This document shows positions 23,684 through 30,528 of a stretch of 31,539 nucleotides of DNA, one piece after another (the first letter of the stretch is position 1; each line of letters starts with the position of its first letter). Location of the stretch: positions 1 to 31,539 of the IMG/VR virus record IMGVR_UViG_3300046703_000017; one strand, 5' to 3'. A model generated the notes under the pieces. That model worked only from the letters and a program-made list of their open reading frames with translations, was not told where the DNA came from and ran no database searches. The position numbers and the translations under genes were made by a program. The DNA is from a virus.

Positions 23684-24687
23684 TGTTACCACGCGAAATG
23701 AAGGTCCCAATAGAAGTTAAATTATCTGGCCCAACTGCTAAGTTTGTTAGGGAGAATTATCATCATTATAGTTCACAGAGTTTAAAGAATGCAACTTATG
23801 GATATAAACATTTATTAGATAATGGTGGTAAAATGTTCGTGTCTATGGCTGGTGCTATGTCAACAGGAAGATTAGGAATCTCTCTAGCTAAAATGATACG
23901 AAAAGGATTTGTTTCTGGTCTTAGCGTTACCGGAGCTAATTTAGAGGAGGATGTGTTTAACCTAGTTGCGCATGATACATATCTCCAAATCCCTGATTAT
24001 AAAGATTTAACTCCAGAAGATGATGCAAAATTAGCTGCAAAAAAGCTAAATAGAGTCACCGATGCCGCTATCCCGGCGACCGCGATGAAAGAAGTAGAAG
24101 ATCTTATTATTGAAAAGTGGAAGAATGCAGTCCTGGGATCGGAAAGGAAATTTCCCCACGAGTTTCTAACTGAATTATTACTAGATGGAAAACTTGAAAA
24201 ACACTATCAAATTGATTCTGCTGAAAGTTGGTTGTTAGCAGCTGCTGAGATGAATATTCCTATTGTTACTCCTGGATGGGAAGATTCTACATTAGGTAAT
24301 GTCTTTGCATCATTAGTAAGAGAGATGGAAGTAGAGTCTTCTGTAGTTAAGATGGGTATTGAAGCTATGAATTATCTCGCTGATTGGTATCTAAAGACTA
24401 AGGAGAAGAAGGGATTCTTCCAAATTGGCGGCGGTATAGCAGGTGATTTTGCTATCTGCGTAGTTCCCTTTCTCCGACAAGATTGTAAGATGGGTGATAA
24501 AGTTAAACATTGGGATTATTTCTGTCAGTGTACTAATGCTATTGTTGAAGAAGGTGGATATAGTGGTGCCGAACCTAATGAGAAGATCACTTGGGATAAA
24601 ATCTCAAAGAAGACTCCCACATTTGTTGTGAAGGGTGATGCTTCTATAAGCGTCCCCTTAATTTTCAACCAAATTTTAGGCGAATAA
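23683..24687 (+). CDS. Deoxyhypusine synthase-family enzyme
   Basis: The 334-aa protein aligns by eye along most of its length with deoxyhypusine synthases, NAD-dependent enzymes that transfer the aminobutyl group of spermidine to a lysine. Matching blocks are an NAD-site-like SVTGANLEEDVFNLVA (81-96), NIPIVTPGWEDSTLG (191-205), FFQIGGGIAGDF (245-256), YSGAEPNEKITWDK (293-306) and DASISVPLIFNQIL (319-332). Lys306 lines up with the active-site lysine of the human enzyme (Lys329), Glu300 with Glu323, Trp304 with Trp327 and Asp201 with Asp243. The human Lys287-His288 and Asp316 positions read Gly-Asp and Tyr293 here, so the substrate may differ. Family length is about 330-370. A GGAG site precedes it, and it overlaps both neighbouring virion-type genes by one base. 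eIF5A is absent from bacteria, so the acceptor is unknown (free diamine, host or phage protein). Confidence 0.85.
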   Translation: MLPREMKVPIEVKLSGPTAKFVRENYHHYSSQSLKNATYGYKHLLDNGGKMFVSMAGAMSTGRLGISLAKMIRKGFVSGLSVTGANLEEDVFNLVAHDTYLQIPDYKDLTPEDDAKLAAKKLNRVTDAAIPATAMKEVEDLIIEKWKNAVLGSERKFPHEFLTELLLDGKLEKHYQIDSAESWLLAAAEMNIPIVTPGWEDSTLGNVFASLVREMEVESSVVKMGIEAMNYLADWYLKTKEKKGFFQIGGGIAGDFAICVVPFLRQDCKMGDKVKHWDYFCQCTNAIVEEGGYSGAEPNEKITWDKISKKTPTFVVKGDASISVPLIFNQILGE

Positions 24688-27600
24688 TGCCTCTTCCATT
24701 TAGACAACAAAATACTGAAGATTCTCCAGAAGAAGAATGGACTCCTCCTAGCTATGCTAAACCTGTAGAGGAATCTTCTAGCGAAGAATGGAAACCTCCA
24801 TCTTATGCTAAAGCTATTGAAGAAGTAGCTAAGAAGCCTAGCGTATTTAGTAAGATTAAAGAGGCTATTGTTCATCCAAAGTCTTTTAATCCTTCTGGTA
24901 TTAAGATTCCAGAAAAAGAAGCTTTACCAAATCCATCTTCAGAAGAACGTATTAGAGCTGCTAATGAGTTAAAAGATCCGGGACAAGGTTCTTATTTTAA
25001 AGAACATCCGAGTGGGAAAGTCGAAGAGCCTAGTCTAAAACAGAAAGCTGATAAATTCTTGGGGGAAGTATTATCAACAGATAAACATCCTTATCTTAAA
25101 CGAATTTTAACTAGTAATAATCCTGGAGAAGAATCTGCATTACCAACTACTCAAGAGGTGGGAATAAAGCAACCAACTACATTTGCTGGTGGATTAGCTA
25201 AGGGAGTATATGATGAGTTTGCTAGACCTTTATCATCTGCTGCCGGTGTCGCTGGTACTATAGCATTTGGTAATGAATCTCCAGATTTAAATGAGCCAAC
25301 AATAGCTAGAGAGCTTCCTATTGGACAAGCTGATAGAAGAACTAATCCTCTTAGAGATACAACTCCTCAGCAAGATGCTGTAGCTATTGCTCAGACTCGT
25401 GAAGGAATTCCTCGTACTGCTAAGAATATTTCTACTGAAACAGGAATACCTCAGCCTTCAGTGAGACGAACGATTAGTGAGTTAAAAAAGAAAGCTGAAG
25501 CTCCTAAAGTTGAGACTCCTGTTGCTGAAGAAGCTCCTAAGCCTATTATCCCTGATAGACTTCCTCCTGTTGATGCATCAGATTCTGATATGCAGAAATT
25601 TGCGGATAGTATAAAAGCTTCTCAGACTGAGATTCCTCCTGCAACAGCAGATGAAAGACCTCTTCCAATAAGAAGACCTGATGAACCAATTAATAGAGCT
25701 GACGTTCCTAGAGAATATGCTCTTCCTGATGATGCTGCAGTTAATGCTCAAGAACCTCCTATAGTTCAGAGAGGAATTACAAATGATCGATTATATAATC
25801 TAGCGCGTGAAAGACAGAATATGGGAGCTGACATTCCTGAACCTACTCAGAAGGCTAATTTTAATCCATTTGAGAAACCTAAAGTCGAAATGCCTAAACT
25901 TGAGTGGAAACCTCCTAGTTATGCTAAGGCTGTTGAAGAGACTCAACCTACGGCTGAAGAAATTAAAACTCCTGAAACCTCTCCTGATGGTATAACAGAG
26001 ATGAGCGGAGGTATTGGAGGAATTAAACCTCCTAAAAAAGTTTATCCACCAAGTCAAGGTCCAGCAGGACCTGCAGTAGATAAGCTATTTAATGCAATGG
26101 GTGGAACTCTAGAAAAGAGAACTCAACAGGATGTAATTAATAAAGTTGAGAGAGCTAAGAGATTTGCCGCCTTTGCGGGAGTTAAAGAAGAAGGAGTTTC
26201 TGGAGCCGCTAAGAGCTTAGGAAAGCTAAGGGGAGAGTTTGAGAAGGTTAATCCAGGTGAAGGTTTAGATTTAAATGATAGAGAAGCTGATAGCCTATTT
26301 ACAGCCGTTAAAAGAGCTAAAATCTCTGAGGGTGAAAAGGCTCGTGGTTATACAGCTCTATTCACGATTCTAAATGGAGATAGACTGCCACAAAGAAATG
26401 AGCTTAGAATCTTAGATGATGTGTTTGGTAATAGTTTTGCTGATAGAATTACACAGATGCATGGAGGAATTGGAGCTGTTGGTCTGAAGCTATCTAAAGT
26501 AGCTAATACTATGAAATCTATGCAGAATGCTTTATCATTAGCGGCGCCATTAAGACACGGTGCCGGATTGATATATAAGAAAGAATTCTATCCAGCATTT
26601 GTTGATATGTTTAAGTTTTTTGGTAATAAGGAGTATTTTGATTCATCTATGCAGGCAATGCAAGAACATCCTAATTATCCTAAATTTAAAGAGGCTGGTG
26701 GGTTCTTTGCTAAGTCAGGAAGTTTGTTAAATTCAGAAGAAGAGTTTTTGAATAGTTATGTCGGTGATCTTCCTAGAGCTACTGGGATTCCTCAAGCAGT
26801 AGGAGCATCACAAAGAGGTTATGTTGGATTTCTTAATAAATTAAGATTTGATGTATTTAATAGCATGACTAAAAAGGCAGAAGGTTTAGGGACTAAACTA
26901 TTTACAGAAGTTGGAGATCAAGTTGTAGCGAGTAAAGAAGCTAAAGCCATAACTAATTTTATTAATAATGCTACCGGCAGAGGAGATTTAGGTTCTCTGA
27001 ATAAGGTAACTAATGAATTGAATTTACTTCTCTGGTCTCCAAGAATGATTGCTTCACGTGTTCAGATGTTTGCTAACCCTAAAATTTACATGGATTTACC
27101 TAAAGGAATGAGACTCGAAGGAATGAAGAGTCTCTTAGGTATTGCTTCTATGGGATTAATGGTTAATGGACTTGCATCTTTAGGCGGAGCTAAAGTAGGA
27201 ACTAATATCTTATCAACAGACTTTATGAAGTCTCGATTTGGTAATAAAGTAATAGATCCTAATGCTGGATTACAACAGTATGTAGTTGCCGCTGCTAGAT
27301 TTTTAAAAGGCAAGACAGATAGCTCTCAACCTACTAGTAGAATGGAAATAGCTGGTAGATTCTTAGCAAATAAAGAGTCCCCGGCAGCTAGTTTAGCACA
27401 TACTATGTTAACAGCTAAATTCACTGGTAAGAGCGATGACCCAGCAACGGCTGGAAATCTTACTACTGAATATGGAGAAAAAACAAATATCCAATCTCAA
27501 ATAGGAAAACAGTATATTCCTATATTCCTACAAGACTTAGCTGATTTAGCTCAGTCAGAACCAGATTGGTCTAAAGATATCGGTCTAGATGTAGCAATGG

Positions 27601-27701
27601 GAGCCGCTAGCCTAGCTGGAATGGCACAAGATTATCCAGAGAAGAAACATGGTCTTTCTTTAGGAAAGATGAGAGGACTTAAACTTAATAAACTTCAATA
27701 A
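24687..27701 (+). CDS. Large internal virion (ejection) protein candidate
   Basis: This 1004-aa protein is the last gene of the late block. The N-terminal half is disordered and Pro/Glu/Lys-rich, with three copies of W(K/T)PPSYAK (residues 18-25, 35-42 and 407-414). Between them is a helix-turn-helix-like stretch (about 228-270) centred on RTAKNISTETGIPQPSVRR and a following basic helix. From about 600 to the end it is helical and resembles the C-terminal regions of large phage polyvalent/internal proteins, including ALSLAAPLRHGAGLIY, NLLLWSPRMIASRVQMF, a hydrophobic stretch at about 813-838 and VIDPNAGLQQYVVAAARF. Size and position match the largest ejected protein of short-tailed phages. 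No lytic transglycosylase or polymerase motif was seen. Its end overlaps the convergent gene by 7 bp. Confidence 0.6.
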   Translation: MPLPFRQQNTEDSPEEEWTPPSYAKPVEESSSEEWKPPSYAKAIEEVAKKPSVFSKIKEAIVHPKSFNPSGIKIPEKEALPNPSSEERIRAANELKDPGQGSYFKEHPSGKVEEPSLKQKADKFLGEVLSTDKHPYLKRILTSNNPGEESALPTTQEVGIKQPTTFAGGLAKGVYDEFARPLSSAAGVAGTIAFGNESPDLNEPTIARELPIGQADRRTNPLRDTTPQQDAVAIAQTREGIPRTAKNISTETGIPQPSVRRTISELKKKAEAPKVETPVAEEAPKPIIPDRLPPVDASDSDMQKFADSIKASQTEIPPATADERPLPIRRPDEPINRADVPREYALPDDAAVNAQEPPIVQRGITNDRLYNLARERQNMGADIPEPTQKANFNPFEKPKVEMPKLEWKPPSYAKAVEETQPTAEEIKTPETSPDGITEMSGGIGGIKPPKKVYPPSQGPAGPAVDKLFNAMGGTLEKRTQQDVINKVERAKRFAAFAGVKEEGVSGAAKSLGKLRGEFEKVNPGEGLDLNDREADSLFTAVKRAKISEGEKARGYTALFTILNGDRLPQRNELRILDDVFGNSFADRITQMHGGIGAVGLKLSKVANTMKSMQNALSLAAPLRHGAGLIYKKEFYPAFVDMFKFFGNKEYFDSSMQAMQEHPNYPKFKEAGGFFAKSGSLLNSEEEFLNSYVGDLPRATGIPQAVGASQRGYVGFLNKLRFDVFNSMTKKAEGLGTKLFTEVGDQVVASKEAKAITNFINNATGRGDLGSLNKVTNELNLLLWSPRMIASRVQMFANPKIYMDLPKGMRLEGMKSLLGIASMGLMVNGLASLGGAKVGTNILSTDFMKSRFGNKVIDPNAGLQQYVVAAARFLKGKTDSSQPTSRMEIAGRFLANKESPAASLAHTMLTAKFTGKSDDPATAGNLTTEYGEKTNIQSQIGKQYIPIFLQDLADLAQSEPDWSKDIGLDVAMGAASLAGMAQDYPEKKHGLSLGKMRGLKLNKLQ

Positions 27702-27859
27702 TCGTATCCATCTCTCATATTGTCTCTCATAGCCTTCTTCTGTTGATCTCTAAGTGCTAAATCTCTATCAACATAAGTTACTGCTTCACAGACAAAAGCA
27801 TCTTGGTTCTTAATCTTTAACAAGATGTTCTTCACTTTCGTCAACTGTTCTTTGGTCAT
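27695..27859 (-). CDS. Small charged helical protein, 54 aa
   Basis: On the minus strand an ATG at 27859 opens 54 codons: MTKEQLTKVKNILLKIKNQDAF, one Cys, then a charged helix with a repeated MRDN/MRDG unit and the end YDY. The start overlaps the preceding stop (ATGA), matching the chain of coupled small genes upstream. Its stop lies 7 bp inside the end of the convergent 1004-aa gene. Function is unknown. Confidence 0.55.
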   Translation of the reverse strand: MTKEQLTKVKNILLKIKNQDAFVCEAVTYVDRDLALRDQQKKAMRDNMRDGYDY

Positions 27860-27996
27860 TTCAGCCTCATATTCTTCAACGCCCGATAACTGAATCCCTC
27901 AGACACCTCATCTACTATTACTCTCTGATAAGGTTGTTTACTCTGTGCCCATTCCATAATCATTCGTGATAGGTTTTCAATAAATTGGTAGATCAT
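27856..27996 (-). CDS. Very small protein, 46 aa
   Basis: The minus-strand ATG at 27996 gives MIYQFIENLSRMIMEWAQSK, then a short strand QRVIVDEVSEGFSYRALKN and a basic end. Both ends show 4-nt ATGA overlaps with the flanking small genes, and this is the main evidence that it is a gene. No family is recognised. Confidence 0.5.
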   Translation of the reverse strand: MIYQFIENLSRMIMEWAQSKQPYQRVIVDEVSEGFSYRALKNMRLK

Positions 27997-28190
27997 TTCT
28001 GAAAGACTCCCGTCTGCCTTTGATTTTCAACTAGATCAATCACAATTTTTATAGGATCTTGATTAAAACTAATTTCTCGCAGCTTACTTAGCATATTGAG
28101 ATAAAAATCATCATAAATATAAAGAAGTATAGTCTCTTCTGGGTTGTTGAAATATATCTTGATTGCCCACTTACTAATTATTCTAATCAT
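27993..28190 (-). CDS. Small protein, 65 aa, unknown
   Basis: The protein MIRIISKWAIKIYFNNPEET... is rich in Ile, Leu, Tyr and Asn, and seems to hold two or three strands (ETILLYIYDDFY) followed by a helix (DPIKIVIDLVENQ). It overlaps the genes on both sides by 4 nt. The cassette context suggests an early, host-directed or replication-accessory role, which the sequence does not reveal. Confidence 0.5.
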   Translation of the reverse strand: MIRIISKWAIKIYFNNPEETILLYIYDDFYLNMLSKLREISFNQDPIKIVIDLVENQRQTGVFQK

Positions 28191-28393
28191 ATTCCTACAA
28201 TAACCTCTCTGAGAGTTTCGAGATACACTACTTGGTCAACAGCTTCTGCGATAGTCATATCAATAAGTTTTAAAGCATCGCTATGCATTAAATCTCCGCC
28301 ATGTTCTTTCTGACCTGCTCGATACTTCGTATCAACTCTCTGCACGAAGTTAGCTTTGATTCTCTTCAAGTGAAGTTCTTGTTCTGGTGTCAT
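28187..28393 (-). CDS. Small helical protein, possibly MazG-like
   Basis: This 68-aa protein (MTPEQELHLKRIKANFVQRV...) continues with DTKYRAGQKEHGGDL and a helix LIDMTIAEAVDQVVYLETLR. The Glu-Ala-Val-Asp spacing and the two-helix layout recall one half of MazG-type nucleotide pyrophosphohydrolases, but the full metal-binding set is not visible, so this is only a suggestion. A GAGGAG ribosome site precedes the ATG, and this is the only gene of the minus cassette with its own clear site and a gap (11 nt) upstream. Confidence 0.55.
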   Translation of the reverse strand: MTPEQELHLKRIKANFVQRVDTKYRAGQKEHGGDLMHSDALKLIDMTIAEAVDQVVYLETLREVIVGI

Positions 28394-28404
28394 CTTTGTC
28401 TCCT

Positions 28405-28602
28405 CTATTCCGAATCTTCAAATTGTAAATCACATGCTATTACAGATGAAACTCTCTTCATCATATGAAATTTCATACCAGGATTTGCTTTTGCTAGAAT
28501 TAATATTTTTTTCTGACAATCTATAACTTTGCCATATGCATATTTAACAGAATGTATTTTAGCGTCGTCTGAAATAATCCAATAGAAAGTTTCAACCCTC
28601 AT
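28405..28602 (-). CDS. Small protein, 65 aa, unknown
   Basis: MRVETFYWIISDDAKIHSVKY begins a small, mostly beta protein with a basic middle (DCQKKILILAKANPGMKFH) and an acidic end. Its ATG overlaps the stop of the ATPase gene (ATGA), so it is likely made together with it. No motif is recognised. Confidence 0.5.
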   Translation of the reverse strand: MRVETFYWIISDDAKIHSVKYAYGKVIDCQKKILILAKANPGMKFHMMKRVSSVIACDLQFEDSE

Positions 28603-29852
28603 CTCAACCTCCCGTTATTTTGTGCTCTAAACCTCATTAGATTCTCCTTTGGCTCCCCAGACAGTAGAAAGAGCCAATCCGCGTTAGAGCCAATTCCAAC
28701 CTTTTGTCTCTTTATCCAACCCATCTCCATTAATGTATCTATTATTTTATCTAGCGTCATTGTATCATAATCGCCATATCCTCTAATTAGTAAGTCTTTT
28801 CGGAGTAGCTGATTCTCTTCAGATGCGATTAGATAGTCAACAACTCTTTTAGTCTGAGCTGCCATAGGATCTAATCCTCCACCAGATGCAGCTTTCTCGC
28901 TCGCATAAATCAATCCGCTAACCCTTTTTATTGCTTCAGAAATATCAGACTCTATAATCATAGTGTTGTGTTCATATCTAGCAAGAGCTAAACACATTGC
29001 TACTTTCAACACATGATCAGGAACTCTATTGACAAATCCAGTTCTATCATTATACTGTGATTGGGTAGAACGCCAATCACGTCTCCACGTATTGAAAACT
29101 CGTCTAGCGGCTTCATCTGGTATTAATCTAGCTTTATTTGCTGCAATCTTCTGCAAATGAGGGACATATTTAGGAACTATATAATTCGTAAAATGATCTT
29201 CATCGACACTCTCCTTTTCCGAGTCAAGGAGGTCAACATCTTTTGATCTTTTTTCTTCATAGATAACCAGGTTCCTTCCGATATATCCACCCTCAATATT
29301 AGGCTGTGGGATACTGTCATAAAAATGAGCTGGGGACGACCCAAATAAACAGGTAATGTATGGCTCTTTGAGTTTTTCGGCACCGTCACCCTTCAAAAGA
29401 TTTGTCCAGGATGGATTATAGCTTCTATCGTATAAATCTGTAAGGATTGTTAACGAGTCTGGGTCTTGTATAATAGCTGTTGATAGTTCACCGTTAACTA
29501 CTGCCATTCTGGAGTCTGTTATTAATGCTTTTCCTTGCTCTGTTCTCGTAGTCGTGCCTTCTTTAATAATTGCCTGTATTGAACTTCGTCCAGCAATGAC
29601 TCTAGTAATATGTGCTTCTTGAAGCAATCGTTTGGCGAGATTAACAGGATATCCTTTACCAAGACCAGACTCTCCCATAAGTATGATATAAAGATTGGGA
29701 TAATAGAGAAGATTACCTTTAAGCGTTCTGAGAGTGTAGGCATTAGCGGCAGCACTGGAAATGCAAAACATTAAACTCCAATAGATCCAACTTTCGGGAG
29801 TTTCTACTGTTTGATTTTCTTCTATAAGGTCTGCAATCCATGACGTGTTCAC
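28599..29852 (-). CDS. P-loop ATPase, DUF3987-type replication helicase/primase-associated
   Basis: The 417-aa protein starts with GTG at 29852, overlapping the upstream stop (GTGA). It has a Walker A at residues 60-67 (GESGLGKG). A Walker B-like strand RMAVVNGELS follows (Glu122 present, the usual Asp replaced by Asn-Gly), then a sensor-like CLFGSSPAHF and an arginine-finger-like GGYIGRNLVIYEE. The C-terminus (about 340-405) looks like a winged helix (YLIASEENQLLRKDLLIRG, then MTLDKIIDTLMEMGWIKR). This layout fits the DUF3987-type ATPases that phages place next to DNA polymerase, thought to work as replicative helicases or loaders. It is encoded in the same cassette as the polymerase. Helicase function is inferred. 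Confidence 0.7.
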   Translation of the reverse strand: MNTSWIADLIEENQTVETPESWIYWSLMFCISSAAANAYTLRTLKGNLLYYPNLYIILMGESGLGKGYPVNLAKRLLQEAHITRVIAGRSSIQAIIKEGTTTRTEQGKALITDSRMAVVNGELSTAIIQDPDSLTILTDLYDRSYNPSWTNLLKGDGAEKLKEPYITCLFGSSPAHFYDSIPQPNIEGGYIGRNLVIYEEKRSKDVDLLDSEKESVDEDHFTNYIVPKYVPHLQKIAANKARLIPDEAARRVFNTWRRDWRSTQSQYNDRTGFVNRVPDHVLKVAMCLALARYEHNTMIIESDISEAIKRVSGLIYASEKAASGGGLDPMAAQTKRVVDYLIASEENQLLRKDLLIRGYGDYDTMTLDKIIDTLMEMGWIKRQKVGIGSNADWLFLLSGEPKENLMRFRAQNNGRLR

Positions 29853-30022
29853 AATGACTCATTTTTACCAGTTGCCTCTTCTAACTTACGCGTAATTCTA
29901 GCATATAACATCATTGTGATCATTTCATTTTCCATTAATGGAATAGAACTAGCAACAGAATTCCTTAAGATTCTAGCTTCATTTATTGTCAGTTCAATAA
30001 CAATTTTATTAGATTCTACCAA
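29849..30022 (-). CDS. Small helical protein, 57 aa (TTG start)
   Basis: The open minus-strand frame begins with TTG at 30022, preceded by GAGGGG at a good distance, and reads MVESNKIVIELTINEARILRN, continuing as a helical protein (PLMENEMITMMLYARITRKL) to TGA at 29849. It overlaps the ATPase start by 4 nt (GTGA) and the preceding gene by 14 nt. The strand-then-two-helix pattern could be a small DNA-binding or dimerisation unit, but no family is recognised. Confidence 0.55.
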   Translation of the reverse strand: MVESNKIVIELTINEARILRNSVASSIPLMENEMITMMLYARITRKLEEATGKNESL

Positions 30023-30239
30023 TAGCCCCTCGTGTCAATGCAGTTTGATATATTCTCTCAAAGAATGATGATGGTGTGTTCATCGCAGCCGTTCCCACCA
30101 CTATAACATGAAAGTTAGAACGAAAGAGAAGATCATTTACATTATGTGGATAGAAATACTGATCTTTTTCTAAATTCTGATTTCTAGCAAATCTATAAGC
30201 TTCTTCTTCATTCCCTGCGATGAGACAAATCTTTGTCAT
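30009..30239 (-). CDS. Small Rossmann-like protein, 76 aa, unknown
   Basis: The protein MTKICLIAGNEEEAYRFARNQ continues with VNDLLFRSNFHVIVVGTAAMNT and a helix FFERIYQTALTRGAIG. The beta-alpha-beta order, with hydrophobic strands KICLIAG and FHVIVVGT, suggests half of a Rossmann-like fold. A nucleotide-binding loop is not clear. It overlaps the upstream zinc-finger gene by 4 nt. Role unknown. Confidence 0.55.
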   Translation of the reverse strand: MTKICLIAGNEEEAYRFARNQNLEKDQYFYPHNVNDLLFRSNFHVIVVGTAAMNTPSSFFERIYQTALTRGAIGRI

Positions 30240-30343
30240 TTTTTAATTTTCATCAAACATGAGAGGTGAATTAAATTACCGTTATTATCACGAGCAGATG
30301 ATTGATAATTAATGATCTCTTTCTTGCATATATAACAGGTCAT
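30236..30343 (-). CDS. Zinc-finger microprotein, 35 aa
   Basis: A minus-strand ATG at 30343 opens 35 codons with C3xxC6 near the start and H26xxC29 near the end (MTCYICKKEI ... GNLIHLSCLMKIKK). This is a CxxC-X19-HxxC arrangement expected to bind one zinc ion. ATGA overlaps at both ends (with the 62-aa gene before and the 76-aa gene after) argue that it is translated. It may bind nucleic acid or a replication partner. Confidence 0.6.
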   Translation of the reverse strand: MTCYICKKEIINYQSSARDNNGNLIHLSCLMKIKK

Positions 30344-30528
30344 TTCTTTAAAGCCTCCATTATCTCTTCTGGGGTATATCTAACTTCAGTCTTTCCATCT
30401 GTAATTACTAGCGGTATCTGAATTGAAATTCTATATTCTTTAGGCTGGGGATCAATAAATTTTAGGCTGCTCCCGGTAATCATGCTTTGAAATAAAGCTA
30501 ATAAAACTCCGCGTCTAGTTAAGCTCAT
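30340..30528 (-). CDS. Small protein, 62 aa, unknown
   Basis: The 62-aa product MSLTRRGVLLALFQSMITGS continues with beta strands (EYRISIQIPLVI, KTEVRYTPEEI) and ends MEALKK. It overlaps the polymerase stop and the next start by 4 nt. The N-terminus is mildly hydrophobic after two arginines, but too short to call a signal or membrane anchor. Function unknown. Confidence 0.5.
   Translation of the reverse strand: MSLTRRGVLLALFQSMITGSSLKFIDPQPKEYRISIQIPLVITDGKTEVRYTPEEIMEALKK

Noticed and set aside
27655-27720. Bidirectional terminator at the convergent junction.
   Set aside because: Stems are only 5-7 bp with long loops and no T-runs in either direction.
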